Part shown: positions 22,671-30,842 of the stretch, one piece after another
Numbering within the stretch: the stretch's first letter is position 1
Layout: the number at the start of each line of letters is the position of its first letter
NCBI GenBank assembly: GCA_001665255.1
Contig: LZSH01000518.1
Span: 1-36,879 of the forward strand
Direction of reading: 5' to 3'
Origin: Mycobacteriaceae bacterium 1482268.1
GTDB lineage: Bacteria > Actinomycetota > Actinomycetes > Mycobacteriales > Mycobacteriaceae
Length of the DNA: 36,879 nt
Program-made: the position numbers and the translations under genes
Notes under the pieces: generated by a model
What the model saw: only the letters and a program-made list of their open reading frames with translations
Databases searched by the model: none
What the model was told of the DNA's origin: nothing

Positions 22671-22775
22671 GTAAACCTTTCTGCCTGCGCCGATAGCGGC
22701 GCACCGATGTCGGCGCCGGCACGAATACAAACACCAGGGTAAGCCGGGGTGTTCCCGCATCGCAGGTGGGCCGCG

Positions 22776-23129
22776 CTACGGGCGCTTCACCACCGGTTTG
22801 GGCGTGTCGGCGGGTGATGTGGACACGGTGATCTTCTCGGCGGTCGGTCCCGACGGGAAGCGTGGTGCCGGCCCGGAATGCGTCAGCATGGCGATGCCGA
22901 CCGCAGCGGCAGCCACCGCGGCGCCGATCCCGACGACGAGCGCGATGATTCGCAGCCGGCTCAGCCGGGGCGGGGCGGCCGTGTGCGCGGGCGGAGAAGC
23001 GGCACGAAGCGCCGCGCCGATCCTGGCCGTCACCGGGGCAGGCACCTCGGGCGCCGAGGCAGGGTCAGCGCCCAGTTCGGCGAGTGCCTGCCGGACCCGC
23101 TCCTCGGGTTGCCCGGAATCGCCCCGCAT
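22776..23129 (-). CDS. rsmA: Anti-sigma-M factor RsmA-like membrane protein
   Basis: This 117-residue protein has a short cytoplasmic N-terminal part with 'EERVRQALAELGADP', one transmembrane span ('LRIIALVVGIGAAVAAAAVG', about residues 58-81) and an extracytoplasmic Pro/Thr/Ser tail. It starts 3 bp after the sigM stop, a usual sigma/anti-sigma arrangement, and matches Rv3912 in place and size. The N-terminal part is shorter than classical zinc anti-sigma domains and lacks a HxxxCxxC motif. The symbol rsmA here means regulator of SigM, not the rRNA methyltransferase. Confidence 0.85.
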   Translation of the reverse strand: MRGDSGQPEERVRQALAELGADPASAPEVPAPVTARIGAALRAASPPAHTAAPPRLSRLRIIALVVGIGAAVAAAAVGIAMLTHSGPAPRFPSGPTAEKITVSTSPADTPKPVVKRP

Positions 23130-23132
23130 TGA

Positions 23133-23708
23133 TCAATAGTGACTCACCTGTACAGGGGTGTCGAAATAGCCGAGCGCCTCGGCGAGCTTCGCGCGGGCGC
23201 GCGAGCACCGACTCTTCACCGTGCCTTCGGCGACACCCAGCATCCGTGCGGTCTCTGCGACCGAATAGCCCTGCATGTCGACCGCAACGACCGCGGCACG
23301 TTGTTCGACCGGCAGCCGCATCAATGCGCGCTCCACCATGATCGCGGTGTCCACTCGCGGGGTGTGGTCAGCGATCGTGGCGCTGTCGTCCATGAGCTCG
23401 GTGGTGGGCCGACTCTTGTTGTGCCGCAACCGGTCCAGGCAGGCGTTCACCACAATGCGGTAGAGCCAGCTGCTGACCGCGGCGTCTCTGCGGAAGGCGG
23501 CCGCGCCCCGGTGTGCGTGCAGCATCGCATCCTGCAGAGCGTCGGCGGCATCGTCGGGGTTGCGGCTGGTCATCATCGCCAGGCGGTACAGCTGGCGGTG
23601 GTGGCGGTAGAACAATTCCTCGAACGCGTATCGGTCGCCCGCGACGTGGGCGGCGAGCAGCTCGCCGTCGCTGCGCTGCTGCTCGAAACCTCCCCCGAAG
23701 GTGTCCAC
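23133..23708 (-). CDS. sigM: ECF RNA polymerase sigma factor SigM
   Basis: SigM is an extracytoplasmic-function sigma factor. Region 2 is 'RYAFEELFYRHHRQLYRLAM' to 'AAVSSWLYRIVVNACLDRLR', with the promoter-recognition region including 'DAADALQDAMLHAHRGAAAF'. Region 4 is 'MRLPVEQRAAVVAVDMQGYS' with the helix-turn-helix 'VAETARMLGVAEGTVKSRCS'. The preferred start is GTG 23708, giving 191 residues beginning '(M)DTFGGGFEQQRSDGELL'. An in-frame ATG at 23762 adds 18 residues that do not resemble the family, and neither start has a convincing ribosome-binding site. rsmA follows directly. murJ ends 102 bp upstream on the same strand. Confidence 0.93.
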   Translation of the reverse strand: MDTFGGGFEQQRSDGELLAAHVAGDRYAFEELFYRHHRQLYRLAMMTSRNPDDAADALQDAMLHAHRGAAAFRRDAAVSSWLYRIVVNACLDRLRHNKSRPTTELMDDSATIADHTPRVDTAIMVERALMRLPVEQRAAVVAVDMQGYSVAETARMLGVAEGTVKSRCSRARAKLAEALGYFDTPVQVSHY

Positions 23709-23810
23709 ACAGCGAACTGTAAGCAACCGCGGACCCCTGCTCTTGCACCAGTTTTCGCGCATGGCCGCTGACTTGCCGATTCGACGTGCGGCGGCCCTTG
23801 GGATAGGAGG

Positions 23811-26800
23811 CTAGGAAGCCGCCTTCACGGTGATCTCGGCGATGTCCGAGCGGCTCTTGCCGTCGACCTGACCCAGCGTCGAGATCCACACCAGCAGGTT
23901 GCTGGTCTTCGTCGAATTGTCCACCTTTATGGTGTTGGACCCGGGCTTGAGCTGGGTGGCCGGCGTCAGCACCGTGGTGTCGGAGAGCGACGACGGCGAC
24001 GACGTCTGCGCGGAGCGGATCTCGGCTGAGGTGCCGCTGCTGTTGAGGTCGATGGTGACCTCACCGATCGCGGTGGGCTGCGGCAGTTGCAGCATCAACC
24101 CGACGCCGTTCTTGAAGTTCGGGAACGGGACGGGATCGGTGTAGGTGTCGATAGGCCAGGCCGTCGACGTGTTGCCGTCGATCGCCAGCGGCGCCTGATC
24201 GGGCGAGTCCGCCTCACCCTCCGGCGAAAACACGGTCACCTTAACGGGTTTGACCGTCGCACCGCTGCTGCTGTTGTTGCCGTCGCCGCCGTCGTCGGCC
24301 GAGGTGCTCGGTGCGTTGAGCCCCAGTTCGTCCTCGGAGAAACCGCCGACGTCACCAAAAATGCCTTTCAGCACCGACGCCAGTACCAGAAGCGCGATGA
24401 CGATGACCGCCGCGCCGACGCTGAGGCCGACGATCAGTCCCTTGCGACGGCGCGCGGCCACGTCGGGGTCGTCGGGCGGGGCCGCGCGTACGTGGGCCGC
24501 CCGTGGCGCCTGTTGTTCATCGACCGGATTGATCAGCTCGGTCCGGTCGGCGATAGCGGTCGCCTGCTGCAACAGGTTCAGCAGGGTGGGCGCGCTGCGG
24601 ATGCCGCCGCCCGCCTGCACCGACCGTGCGGCGGCGGCCGAGATCTGGAACGGGATGTCCCGGTTGACGGCGCGGGGCTCGACCGGTTCGCCCGCAGCGT
24701 CGACGTCGGCGGGCTCCAGCCCGCTGCGCACCCCGGACTCCGGCAGTGGCCAGCGGTTGATCAGCAGCGCATAGAGTGCGGCCCCGATGCCGCGGATGTC
24801 GTCTTCGGGGGTGGCGTCCGGCATGGTCGCGGGGAATGCCAGAGCCACATCGCCCTCGATGCTGACCCGGACGCGGCTGGGGTGGTCGATCGACAGCGCC
24901 ACGCCCGCCCGGTGAGCCTGCTCGGCGGCGGCGGCCAGCGTCTGCATCGCGCGGGCGCCGCCGATCGGGGACGGCGATGTCTCCGCCACCTCCGGCAGCG
25001 AGCCGCCACGGATCCATTCGCTGACGACCAGCCCGCCGGAACCCGTGTTCGCCACGTCGAGGATGCGCGCGACACCGGGACTCTCGATGCGGCTGAGCCG
25101 CAGCGTGCGGTCCAGGATCTGCTGCAGCTCCGCGTCGGGCAGTGCCGCGTCGGGGTCGACGAATGTCAACGCCACCTGCCGGTCCAGCGCGGTGTCCAGC
25201 GCCTGCCAGAACTGCAGGTGCGGCGGGCCGCCATGGAAGACGAGCAGACGGTAGCGGCCGCCGCCGATGGTGGCACCGGGAATGAGGTGAACGTCCTCGT
25301 CAGAGGTCGCGGCCTCGATCGGCGGTTCGCGGGGGATGTCGAACGGCAGCCCCTCGCGGGTGGGATCGCCGCCGTAGTCGGCGGGCGGACGACCCGACGA
25401 CGGCGGCGGCACCGTGCTGACGGGCATCGTTCCCGCGTCGGCGCCGCCGTTGGCGAGGCCGGATGCACTCGGCACGTCTGCGGGCACGTCGGGCTCGAAC
25501 TCGTCTGCGGCGGGGCGGGGCAGTCTCGTCGTCGCGCCGTTGTCAGCGAGGGGTGCGGAGTCGCCCGCGGATTCGTCGGTCACCGCTGGTCCTTTCCGCA
25601 TCCCCGCTCCGGCAACCGGGGCCGGAGGCCCGCGCTGGGCGGTCGTCGTGCTGTGGCGACCCCTCGGCGCGAGCGAATTCCTCTGATCAGGGTACGTGAG
25701 AGGCGCCGCAGGGCGTGGTCGGACGGCTTGCCCGGCCGGACGTCCGGCTACTTTCGGGGTCCTGCCGAGACGGCCCAGGACCGCGGCGAAGGCGGCCTGC
25801 GCGTCGGGTACCCGGGCGGCCAGCATCACCGCGGCGATGATCGGCAGCATGATCAGCCCGAGTACGACCAGGCGCAGCATCGAACCGGCGCCGCCGTGTT
25901 CGGTCAGCGATTCGAGGCCGAGGAGCTGGTCGATCACGTGCGCGATGAGCCCGGCGAGTATCGAAGCGGCGGTCGCGACGAGGGTGCTGCGCACCACTTC
26001 GAGGCTGATCAGTCGACCGCCCGGCGGATTGAGGTGCGCGCGCAACAGGATGTAACCGACAACGGCTCCTGCCAGGAAGCCGATGCCGTTGGCCATGCCG
26101 AGGTAGCCCGCGACCAGCTCGCGATCGTCGGTCAGGTGCGGCGCGGCCAGCGAGGCGGCGATCTTCACGCTGGTGATGACCACGATGACGAGGATCGGCG
26201 TCCACGGTTGTTCGCGGGCGTAGAACACGCGAAGCTGCAGCAGTACCAACGCATATGGGATCAGCGTGAACGCCGAGAGCGTGATCGCCATGCCGAGGTA
26301 GCCGGCGTCGACGTCACCGAAGTTTCCGTAGGCGAACAGCGCGCTGCCGATCGCCGGGCCCGCGACGGTCATGAACGACACGATGGGTATCAGCGTCACC
26401 ATGGTCAGCCGCGTCGCCAGCGACAGGTCGGCCAGCACCGCGGGGGTGTCGTTGGCGGCGGCATTGCGACTCAGGCGCGGCATGACCACGGTCAGGACCG
26501 TCACGCCGATCATGCCGAACGGCAGCATCAACACCAGCCAGGTGTAGTTGTAGATCGCGGGTCCGGAAGCCGCTGCGGCGCTGGCGATCTGGTTACCGAC
26601 GATCAGCCCGATTTGGCTGATCAACACGTAAAGGACCATGGCGGCGGCCATCCCGCCGAAGCGCCGGAGACGGTCGTCGAGTCCCCACAGCGGGCGCAGG
26701 CTGATCCGTTCCTTACGGATAGCGACGAGCAGCACGGCGGTCTGCGCGAAGACGCCGAGCGTGGTGCCGATTCCCAACACCAGCAGTTTGGCATTGCCCA

Positions 26801-27422
26801 TCTCGACGGGGTCGAGCGAAAGTTCGCCCGGCACAAGGAGGTACACGACGAGGGTGACGATAGCAACGATGTTGTTGACCACCGGCGCCCATGCCGGCGG
26901 CCCGAAGACGTTGCGGGTGTTCAGGATTGCCATGAACACCGATGACAGCCCGTAGAAGATCACCTGCGGCAGAAGCAGATAGGCGAACGCGGTGGTGAGG
27001 GGACGGTTGACTTGCGGGTCGCTGCCCAGCATCAACCGCACCAGCAGGGGAGCGGCAGCGACCGACACCACGGTCGCGATCAACAGCAGCGCGGTGGCCA
27101 AGGTGACGAGGCGGCGAACGAACGCGGTTCCGCCGTCGGGATCGTCGCGTTCGGCGCGGGCCAGCACGGGAACGAAGATCGCGGTGAACGTCGCTTCGAG
27201 CACCAGCGCCGCCACCAGGTTGGGCAGCTGATTGGCCACCGAGAAGGCGCTCGACAACGCGGCACCGAGGATCGCCGCGAGCAGCACGATGCGAATGAAG
27301 CCTGTGATCCGGCTGACCAGGGTCGCAAAGGCCATCCCCCAGGACCGCGACACCACCGCCGCGTCGCTCAGCTCGGGCCGGCCGGCGCGCCGGATGCCGC
27401 CACCCCCTCCCCGCCAACGCAT
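23811..27422 (-). CDS. murJ: MurJ/MviN lipid II flippase with C-terminal pseudokinase
   Basis: From ATG 27422 the product is 1203 residues. The MurJ flippase core begins at 'LSDAAVVSRSWGMAFATLVS' and runs to about residue 545 with some 14 hydrophobic spans; it moves lipid II across the membrane. A pseudokinase-like domain (about 705-890) follows a disordered linker: the nucleotide-binding Lys position reads 'VALTFVD', and the catalytic-loop position reads 'SIDHPSRVRV' with no HRD motif. A membrane span (about 995-1017) and an external domain with a discoidin-like look close the protein. In M. tuberculosis this pseudokinase is phosphorylated by PknB and recruits FhaA. The N-terminus is abnormal: the expected start (27613) is in another frame, broken by an inverted repeat at 27351-27486. 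ATG 27422 is only the best in-frame choice. Confidence 0.85.
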   Translation of the reverse strand: MRWRGGGGGIRRAGRPELSDAAVVSRSWGMAFATLVSRITGFIRIVLLAAILGAALSSAFSVANQLPNLVAALVLEATFTAIFVPVLARAERDDPDGGTAFVRRLVTLATALLLIATVVSVAAAPLLVRLMLGSDPQVNRPLTTAFAYLLLPQVIFYGLSSVFMAILNTRNVFGPPAWAPVVNNIVAIVTLVVYLLVPGELSLDPVEMGNAKLLVLGIGTTLGVFAQTAVLLVAIRKERISLRPLWGLDDRLRRFGGMAAAMVLYVLISQIGLIVGNQIASAAAASGPAIYNYTWLVLMLPFGMIGVTVLTVVMPRLSRNAAANDTPAVLADLSLATRLTMVTLIPIVSFMTVAGPAIGSALFAYGNFGDVDAGYLGMAITLSAFTLIPYALVLLQLRVFYAREQPWTPILVIVVITSVKIAASLAAPHLTDDRELVAGYLGMANGIGFLAGAVVGYILLRAHLNPPGGRLISLEVVRSTLVATAASILAGLIAHVIDQLLGLESLTEHGGAGSMLRLVVLGLIMLPIIAAVMLAARVPDAQAAFAAVLGRLGRTPKVAGRPAGQAVRPRPAAPLTYPDQRNSLAPRGRHSTTTAQRGPPAPVAGAGMRKGPAVTDESAGDSAPLADNGATTRLPRPAADEFEPDVPADVPSASGLANGGADAGTMPVSTVPPPSSGRPPADYGGDPTREGLPFDIPREPPIEAATSDEDVHLIPGATIGGGRYRLLVFHGGPPHLQFWQALDTALDRQVALTFVDPDAALPDAELQQILDRTLRLSRIESPGVARILDVANTGSGGLVVSEWIRGGSLPEVAETSPSPIGGARAMQTLAAAAEQAHRAGVALSIDHPSRVRVSIEGDVALAFPATMPDATPEDDIRGIGAALYALLINRWPLPESGVRSGLEPADVDAAGEPVEPRAVNRDIPFQISAAAARSVQAGGGIRSAPTLLNLLQQATAIADRTELINPVDEQQAPRAAHVRAAPPDDPDVAARRRKGLIVGLSVGAAVIVIALLVLASVLKGIFGDVGGFSEDELGLNAPSTSADDGGDGNNSSSGATVKPVKVTVFSPEGEADSPDQAPLAIDGNTSTAWPIDTYTDPVPFPNFKNGVGLMLQLPQPTAIGEVTIDLNSSGTSAEIRSAQTSSPSSLSDTTVLTPATQLKPGSNTIKVDNSTKTSNLLVWISTLGQVDGKSRSDIAEITVKAAS

Positions 27423-27486
27423 CCCGAGGGGGCCTGCGCCGCGGCGGCGCGCCGGCCGGCCCGAGCTGAGCGACGCGGCGGTGGTG
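27351..27486. repeat. Perfect 42-bp inverted repeat at the murJ 5' end
   Basis: The arms 27351-27392 and 27445-27486 are exact reverse complements over 42 bp, separated by a 52-bp spacer (27393-27444). The arm contains ggccggccggcgcgcc, so it is very GC-rich. The arm nearer the gene body encodes conserved murJ codons (R-P-E-L-S-D-A-A-V-V). The other arm is therefore probably an inverted copy. The structure could form a long stable hairpin in DNA or mRNA and coincides with a break in reading frame. Confidence 0.95.
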
Positions 27487-27613
27487 GGGGATAGCCGCGC
27501 ATGCCGGGCGGCGGTGCAGCGTGCCGGGGCGGCCTCGGCTGCCGACCCGCGGCGCCACCGCCGCGGTTGAACGGTGGCTGCGCCGGCCCGAAGTGCCGGC
27601 CGGTGGTGCTCAT
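27368..27613 (-). pseudogene. Displaced original N-terminus of murJ (other frame)
   Basis: ATG 27613 overlaps the stop of the upstream DUF6049 gene as ATGA, the coupling seen for other pairs in this cluster. It reads '[20 protein letters not shown]' and 'HAAPPPGMRGYPPPPP', a proline-rich tail of the kind expected at the start of mycobacterial MurJ. The frame then enters the inverted repeat and stops at 27368 after 81 residues, just where the body frame reads 'ELSDAAVV'. I read this as the native start separated from its gene by a frameshift, either real or an assembly error. Confidence 0.65.
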
Positions 27614-29976
27614 TGTTCGTCGCCGTGCGCGAGTGCGGTATCGAGCGGGTCCGGGCGGTCAAGGTCTGCGCGATCGGGCTGACCGCGGAACCGGTGCCAC
27701 AGCCGACGGCCGGCCAGCGCGACCAGCACGGCGCCCACCGACAGCGTGATGAAGAACAGCACCTTGCCGTAGGCGTTGGAGTGCACCGACAGCCGCACCG
27801 GCTCACCCAGCGCCAGCCCATTGGCCGTGCGCAGCGCGACGTCGACCGCGACGCGCTGGGTGAAGTGCACCTCGACGGGCACCTGCAGCGGCAGGAACCC
27901 CGGCGGCAGTTCGATCTCGCCCATGTCGGTGACCGTCATGCCGGGCGGGGCGTCGACCTGCAGCCGCACCCGGATCGGCACCGGCAGGTCGTTGCGCAGC
28001 GCCAACGGCAGCGGGCTGTGCTCAGTTGCCAGCGTGTACGAGCCGCCGGGGTTGACGATCGTCACGGCGTTGAACAGGTCGGCGACGGTGTCACCGGTAA
28101 TGGCCAGCCGGTGTTGGGCTTGCCCGTTGCGGACGTCGGCCGGCACCGACTGGGTCAGCGCGCGCAGCATGTCCTCCCGCAGCGGCGCGGTGTACCCGGT
28201 GCCCGTGAGCCCGGTGCGCTCGTCGGTCGTCAGCGCCTCGGTCAGACCCGACAGCCGCCCGGTGGTGGCGGCGACACTGTCGATGACCGCTTCGTCGAAG
28301 CGGGCCCGCGGGTTGGCGGCCACGCTGTCGGGCAGTTGGCGGGAGTCCTGCGGCGGCACCCGTTCGCTGTCGGCGATGACGGCAGTCAGCGGGCGCGGTG
28401 CGGCCAGACCCGCCCGGATGGAGGTGGCGACCGCGGACAGGATCGCCGCGGCGTCATCGCCTTGCAGGCTCCACGCCATCGGCGGCATCAGGATCTGGCT
28501 GCGCGGCTCGGTCTCCGGCGCGATTGTCCGCCACAGCACCGAAGCCAGGGCGTCCTGGCGGCGCGCGACGGCCGAGTCGTGTTTCACCGGAATATCAAGG
28601 GCGGCATCGAGATACGACGGCGAACTCGGATGTGAACCGACACCGGCGAGCGCTGCGGAGACAGTGGGGTCGAACGGTGCGGTAACCACTTCGGGTGAGT
28701 AGCGAACCGGTGTCACGTCGGCGGTCGACCGCGCCACATCGTGGGAATCGTCCGCGGTGAGGTTGGCGGCGCCGACCGCGACGGTCGGGCCTTGGGCCGA
28801 GAGAAGTTGGACCACACGCCCGGTCAGCGGCCCGTCGCCGAGGAGGGTGGCACCGCGGACTGACGCGGTGCCGAGGATCTGGTCGACGATGTCACCGGCG
28901 CCGCTGGTGGCAACGGCGTTCAGGCCGGGATCGCCCACCCGCTGCAGCGCATCGAGGTCGGCCTGCGCATATGTCGCGGGCGCCACGCACATCCGCTGGG
29001 CCACCGTCTTGAGGCGGTTGAGCCAGTTCACTGCGGCGTCCCGGCCGGCGCCGGGGCGCGTCGGCGTGGCCGGGCCGTTGTCGGGTCCGTCGTTGACGAC
29101 ATAACCGGCGGTCATCGCGTTCACGGTGACCAACAAGTCGGGGTCGACGGCCAGGCACAGCGCGCTGGTCACCTGGCCGCCGGGGTCGACCGTCGGGCTG
29201 GTCGCGAAATCGACCGCCGACAACAACACGTCGAGCCGGCCGCCGGTGGCCAGCGAGGCGGCGAGGTCGTCGTCGATCAGCCGCACCGGCGTCGTCCCGC
29301 CGGGCGCGCCCGGCGCCAGCCGCGGCCGGTCGCCGAGCGGCCACAGGACCGTCGTCCGCACCGGCTTCGACGTATCGGGCGCCACCACGTCGGCCAAGCC
29401 GCCGGTCGGTGAGTTCACGGCGCCCCCGGGCGGCACGCCGATCACCGGGAGCAGGAAGCGGGCGTCGTCGAGGCGGGCGGGAGCGCCGTAGTCCGGCGTG
29501 CCGTTGGCGTTGACCAGCATCGGGTACACCCCGGGTTTGTCGATGCCGAGCGACGGCGCCTGCCCCGAGCGCAGCGGAACGGTCAGGTTGAACGGAACAT
29601 CTTGGCCCCGTTGCAGTTCCGCGGAAAGGGTGATGAAGTCGGCTACGCCTTCGAATTGGTCGTTCTCGCCGCCCAGGTTGCTGCGGAGCCCGACCGAGGA
29701 GGTGACCGCGGCCGCATGCTCGAGGCGCACCATCACATCGCGCACCGGGCGGTCGCCGACGTTGAGGACGGTCCCCGAGACCGTGACGACGGGCTCGCTG
29801 GTGGTGGTGACGACCTCGGGCGTGACGCGGTCGATGCGCACCTGCAGGAACGGCACCGAGCCCGGCTCTCCGGCGGCGGCGTGCGGCGATACGGCGGGGG
29901 CGGCGACGAGGATCAGCAGCGCCAGCACGGCGAGCAGACTTCGCAGCACCGTGCCGCACCCACGGCGGGCGGTCAC
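27610..29976 (-). CDS. DUF6049 secreted/membrane-anchored protein (Rv3909-like)
   Basis: GTG 29976 overlaps the mutT4 stop (GTGA) and gives 788 residues, close to the ~800 of Rv3909. An N-terminal signal segment '[20 protein letters not shown]' is followed by a long extracytoplasmic region (beta-rich '[20 protein letters not shown]' and a large alpha/beta part). A C-terminal span follows near residue 745 ('[20 protein letters not shown]') with a short acidic cytoplasmic tail. No catalytic motif is recognised. It sits between mutT4 and murJ with coupled stops and starts, so a role at the cell envelope beside MurJ is plausible but unproven. The open frame continues to 30447 inside mutT4; that part is not protein. 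Confidence 0.93.
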   Translation of the reverse strand: MTARRGCGTVLRSLLAVLALLILVAAPAVSPHAAAGEPGSVPFLQVRIDRVTPEVVTTTSEPVVTVSGTVLNVGDRPVRDVMVRLEHAAAVTSSVGLRSNLGGENDQFEGVADFITLSAELQRGQDVPFNLTVPLRSGQAPSLGIDKPGVYPMLVNANGTPDYGAPARLDDARFLLPVIGVPPGGAVNSPTGGLADVVAPDTSKPVRTTVLWPLGDRPRLAPGAPGGTTPVRLIDDDLAASLATGGRLDVLLSAVDFATSPTVDPGGQVTSALCLAVDPDLLVTVNAMTAGYVVNDGPDNGPATPTRPGAGRDAAVNWLNRLKTVAQRMCVAPATYAQADLDALQRVGDPGLNAVATSGAGDIVDQILGTASVRGATLLGDGPLTGRVVQLLSAQGPTVAVGAANLTADDSHDVARSTADVTPVRYSPEVVTAPFDPTVSAALAGVGSHPSSPSYLDAALDIPVKHDSAVARRQDALASVLWRTIAPETEPRSQILMPPMAWSLQGDDAAAILSAVATSIRAGLAAPRPLTAVIADSERVPPQDSRQLPDSVAANPRARFDEAVIDSVAATTGRLSGLTEALTTDERTGLTGTGYTAPLREDMLRALTQSVPADVRNGQAQHRLAITGDTVADLFNAVTIVNPGGSYTLATEHSPLPLALRNDLPVPIRVRLQVDAPPGMTVTDMGEIELPPGFLPLQVPVEVHFTQRVAVDVALRTANGLALGEPVRLSVHSNAYGKVLFFITLSVGAVLVALAGRRLWHRFRGQPDRADLDRPDPLDTALAHGDEQ

Positions 29977-30758
29977 GGCCCTTGTCCGCAGCCGTTCGTC
30001 CGCCGGCCCGGTTTGGGTTGGCCTGCTTCGTCGGGGCGCCGGTTGCGGGTGTGTGAGTGCGTCTGCGCGCGCCGTCGAGGAGCGCTGCGGGGAAGCGGCG
30101 GCAGCGCGGACGGCCCGTCGGTGTGCAGCTTGTCGATCAACTCGTCGGCGACCTCGGCGAGTTTGCGTTCGTCGGCGTAGGCCAGGCGCTTCGGCAGCTC
30201 CTTGAGTGGCACCCATGCCACCTCGCTGACTTCGACGTCCTCGTCGGAGAGCTCGCCGCCGAGAAACCGCATCAAATAATGGTGCACCGTCTTGTGCACG
30301 CGACGGCCCTCCGTGACGAACCAGTAGTCGATGCTGCCGAGAGCGGCCAGCACGCTGCCCTGGATTCCGGTCTCCTCGGCGACCTCGCGGATCGCGGTCT
30401 GTTCTGCGGTCTCGCCGAGTTCGATATGGCCCTTGGGCAGCGACCACAGCATCCGTCCGCGTCGGTCGACGCGCCCGATCAGCGCAGCGACCTGGCTGTC
30501 CTTCGGACCGTCGATCCCGTCGATGACGAGGCCACCGGCCGATGTCTCATGCACAGTGCGCAATCGGTCGGGCCCGCGCCGCGAACCCCGTGGTTTGTGC
30601 GGCTTGGGCCTGCCGTCGGGAACAGGTGCGGTTACGTTTTCGGGCACGACGGAGTTGTTGTTGTGTTTCGCGGAGGTGGTGTCGGGTGGACCGGCCGCGC
30701 GCCGACCGCGACGTGGCGCCCGGCGCCGTCGCGGTTTGGCCTGTTCGCCGTCCGACAC
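29973..30758 (-). CDS. mutT4: Nudix hydrolase MutT4
   Basis: The 261-residue Nudix hydrolase starts at GTG 30758 ('(M)[12 protein letters not shown]'), as in Rv3908. Domains: a very basic N-terminal tail (1 to about 65), then the Nudix fold with the box '[20 protein letters not shown]' (starting near residue 110) followed by TGI, all catalytic Glu present, and a Pro/Arg-rich tail. The family hydrolyses nucleoside diphosphate-linked compounds; the exact substrate of MutT4 is not settled. No ribosome-binding site is seen. A TACTAT element ends 7 nt before the GTG, suggesting a leaderless mRNA. It begins the minus-strand run mutT4-DUF6049-murJ and diverges from pcnA. Confidence 0.93.
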   Translation of the reverse strand: MSDGEQAKPRRRRAPRRGRRAAGPPDTTSAKHNNNSVVPENVTAPVPDGRPKPHKPRGSRRGPDRLRTVHETSAGGLVIDGIDGPKDSQVAALIGRVDRRGRMLWSLPKGHIELGETAEQTAIREVAEETGIQGSVLAALGSIDYWFVTEGRRVHKTVHHYLMRFLGGELSDEDVEVSEVAWVPLKELPKRLAYADERKLAEVADELIDKLHTDGPSALPPLPRSAPRRRAQTHSHTRNRRPDEAGQPKPGRRTNGCGQGP

Positions 30759-30765
30759 CCAAGCG

Positions 30766-30771
30766 ATAGTA
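30766..30771 (-). promoter_or_regulatory. Candidate -10 for leaderless mutT4 transcript
   Basis: The minus strand reads TACTAT followed by seven bases and the GTG start at 30758. With the usual spacing from -10 to transcription start, the mRNA would begin at or next to the start codon. No Shine-Dalgarno is present, which agrees with leaderless translation, common in mycobacteria. Confidence 0.5.
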
Positions 30772-30828
30772 GCTGCCACCGATATTCGCTCTCCCCACAC
30801 TCGCCGCTCGGTGCAGGACCGTTACCTC

Positions 30829-30834
30829 TACGCT
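30829..30834 (+). promoter_or_regulatory. Candidate -10 for leaderless pcnA transcript
   Basis: TACGCT fits the TANNNT -10 pattern and is followed by eight bases and GTG 30843. As for the divergent mutT4, no ribosome-binding site is seen. The two promoters would share the 84-bp divergent gap 30759-30842. Confidence 0.45.
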
Positions 30835-30842
30835 CATTGAAC

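Noticed and set aside
24087-26945. 952-codon plus-strand open frame opposite murJ
   Set aside because: It is antisense to a conserved membrane and pseudokinase protein. The composition is Arg/His/Gly-rich low complexity, and there is no start context.
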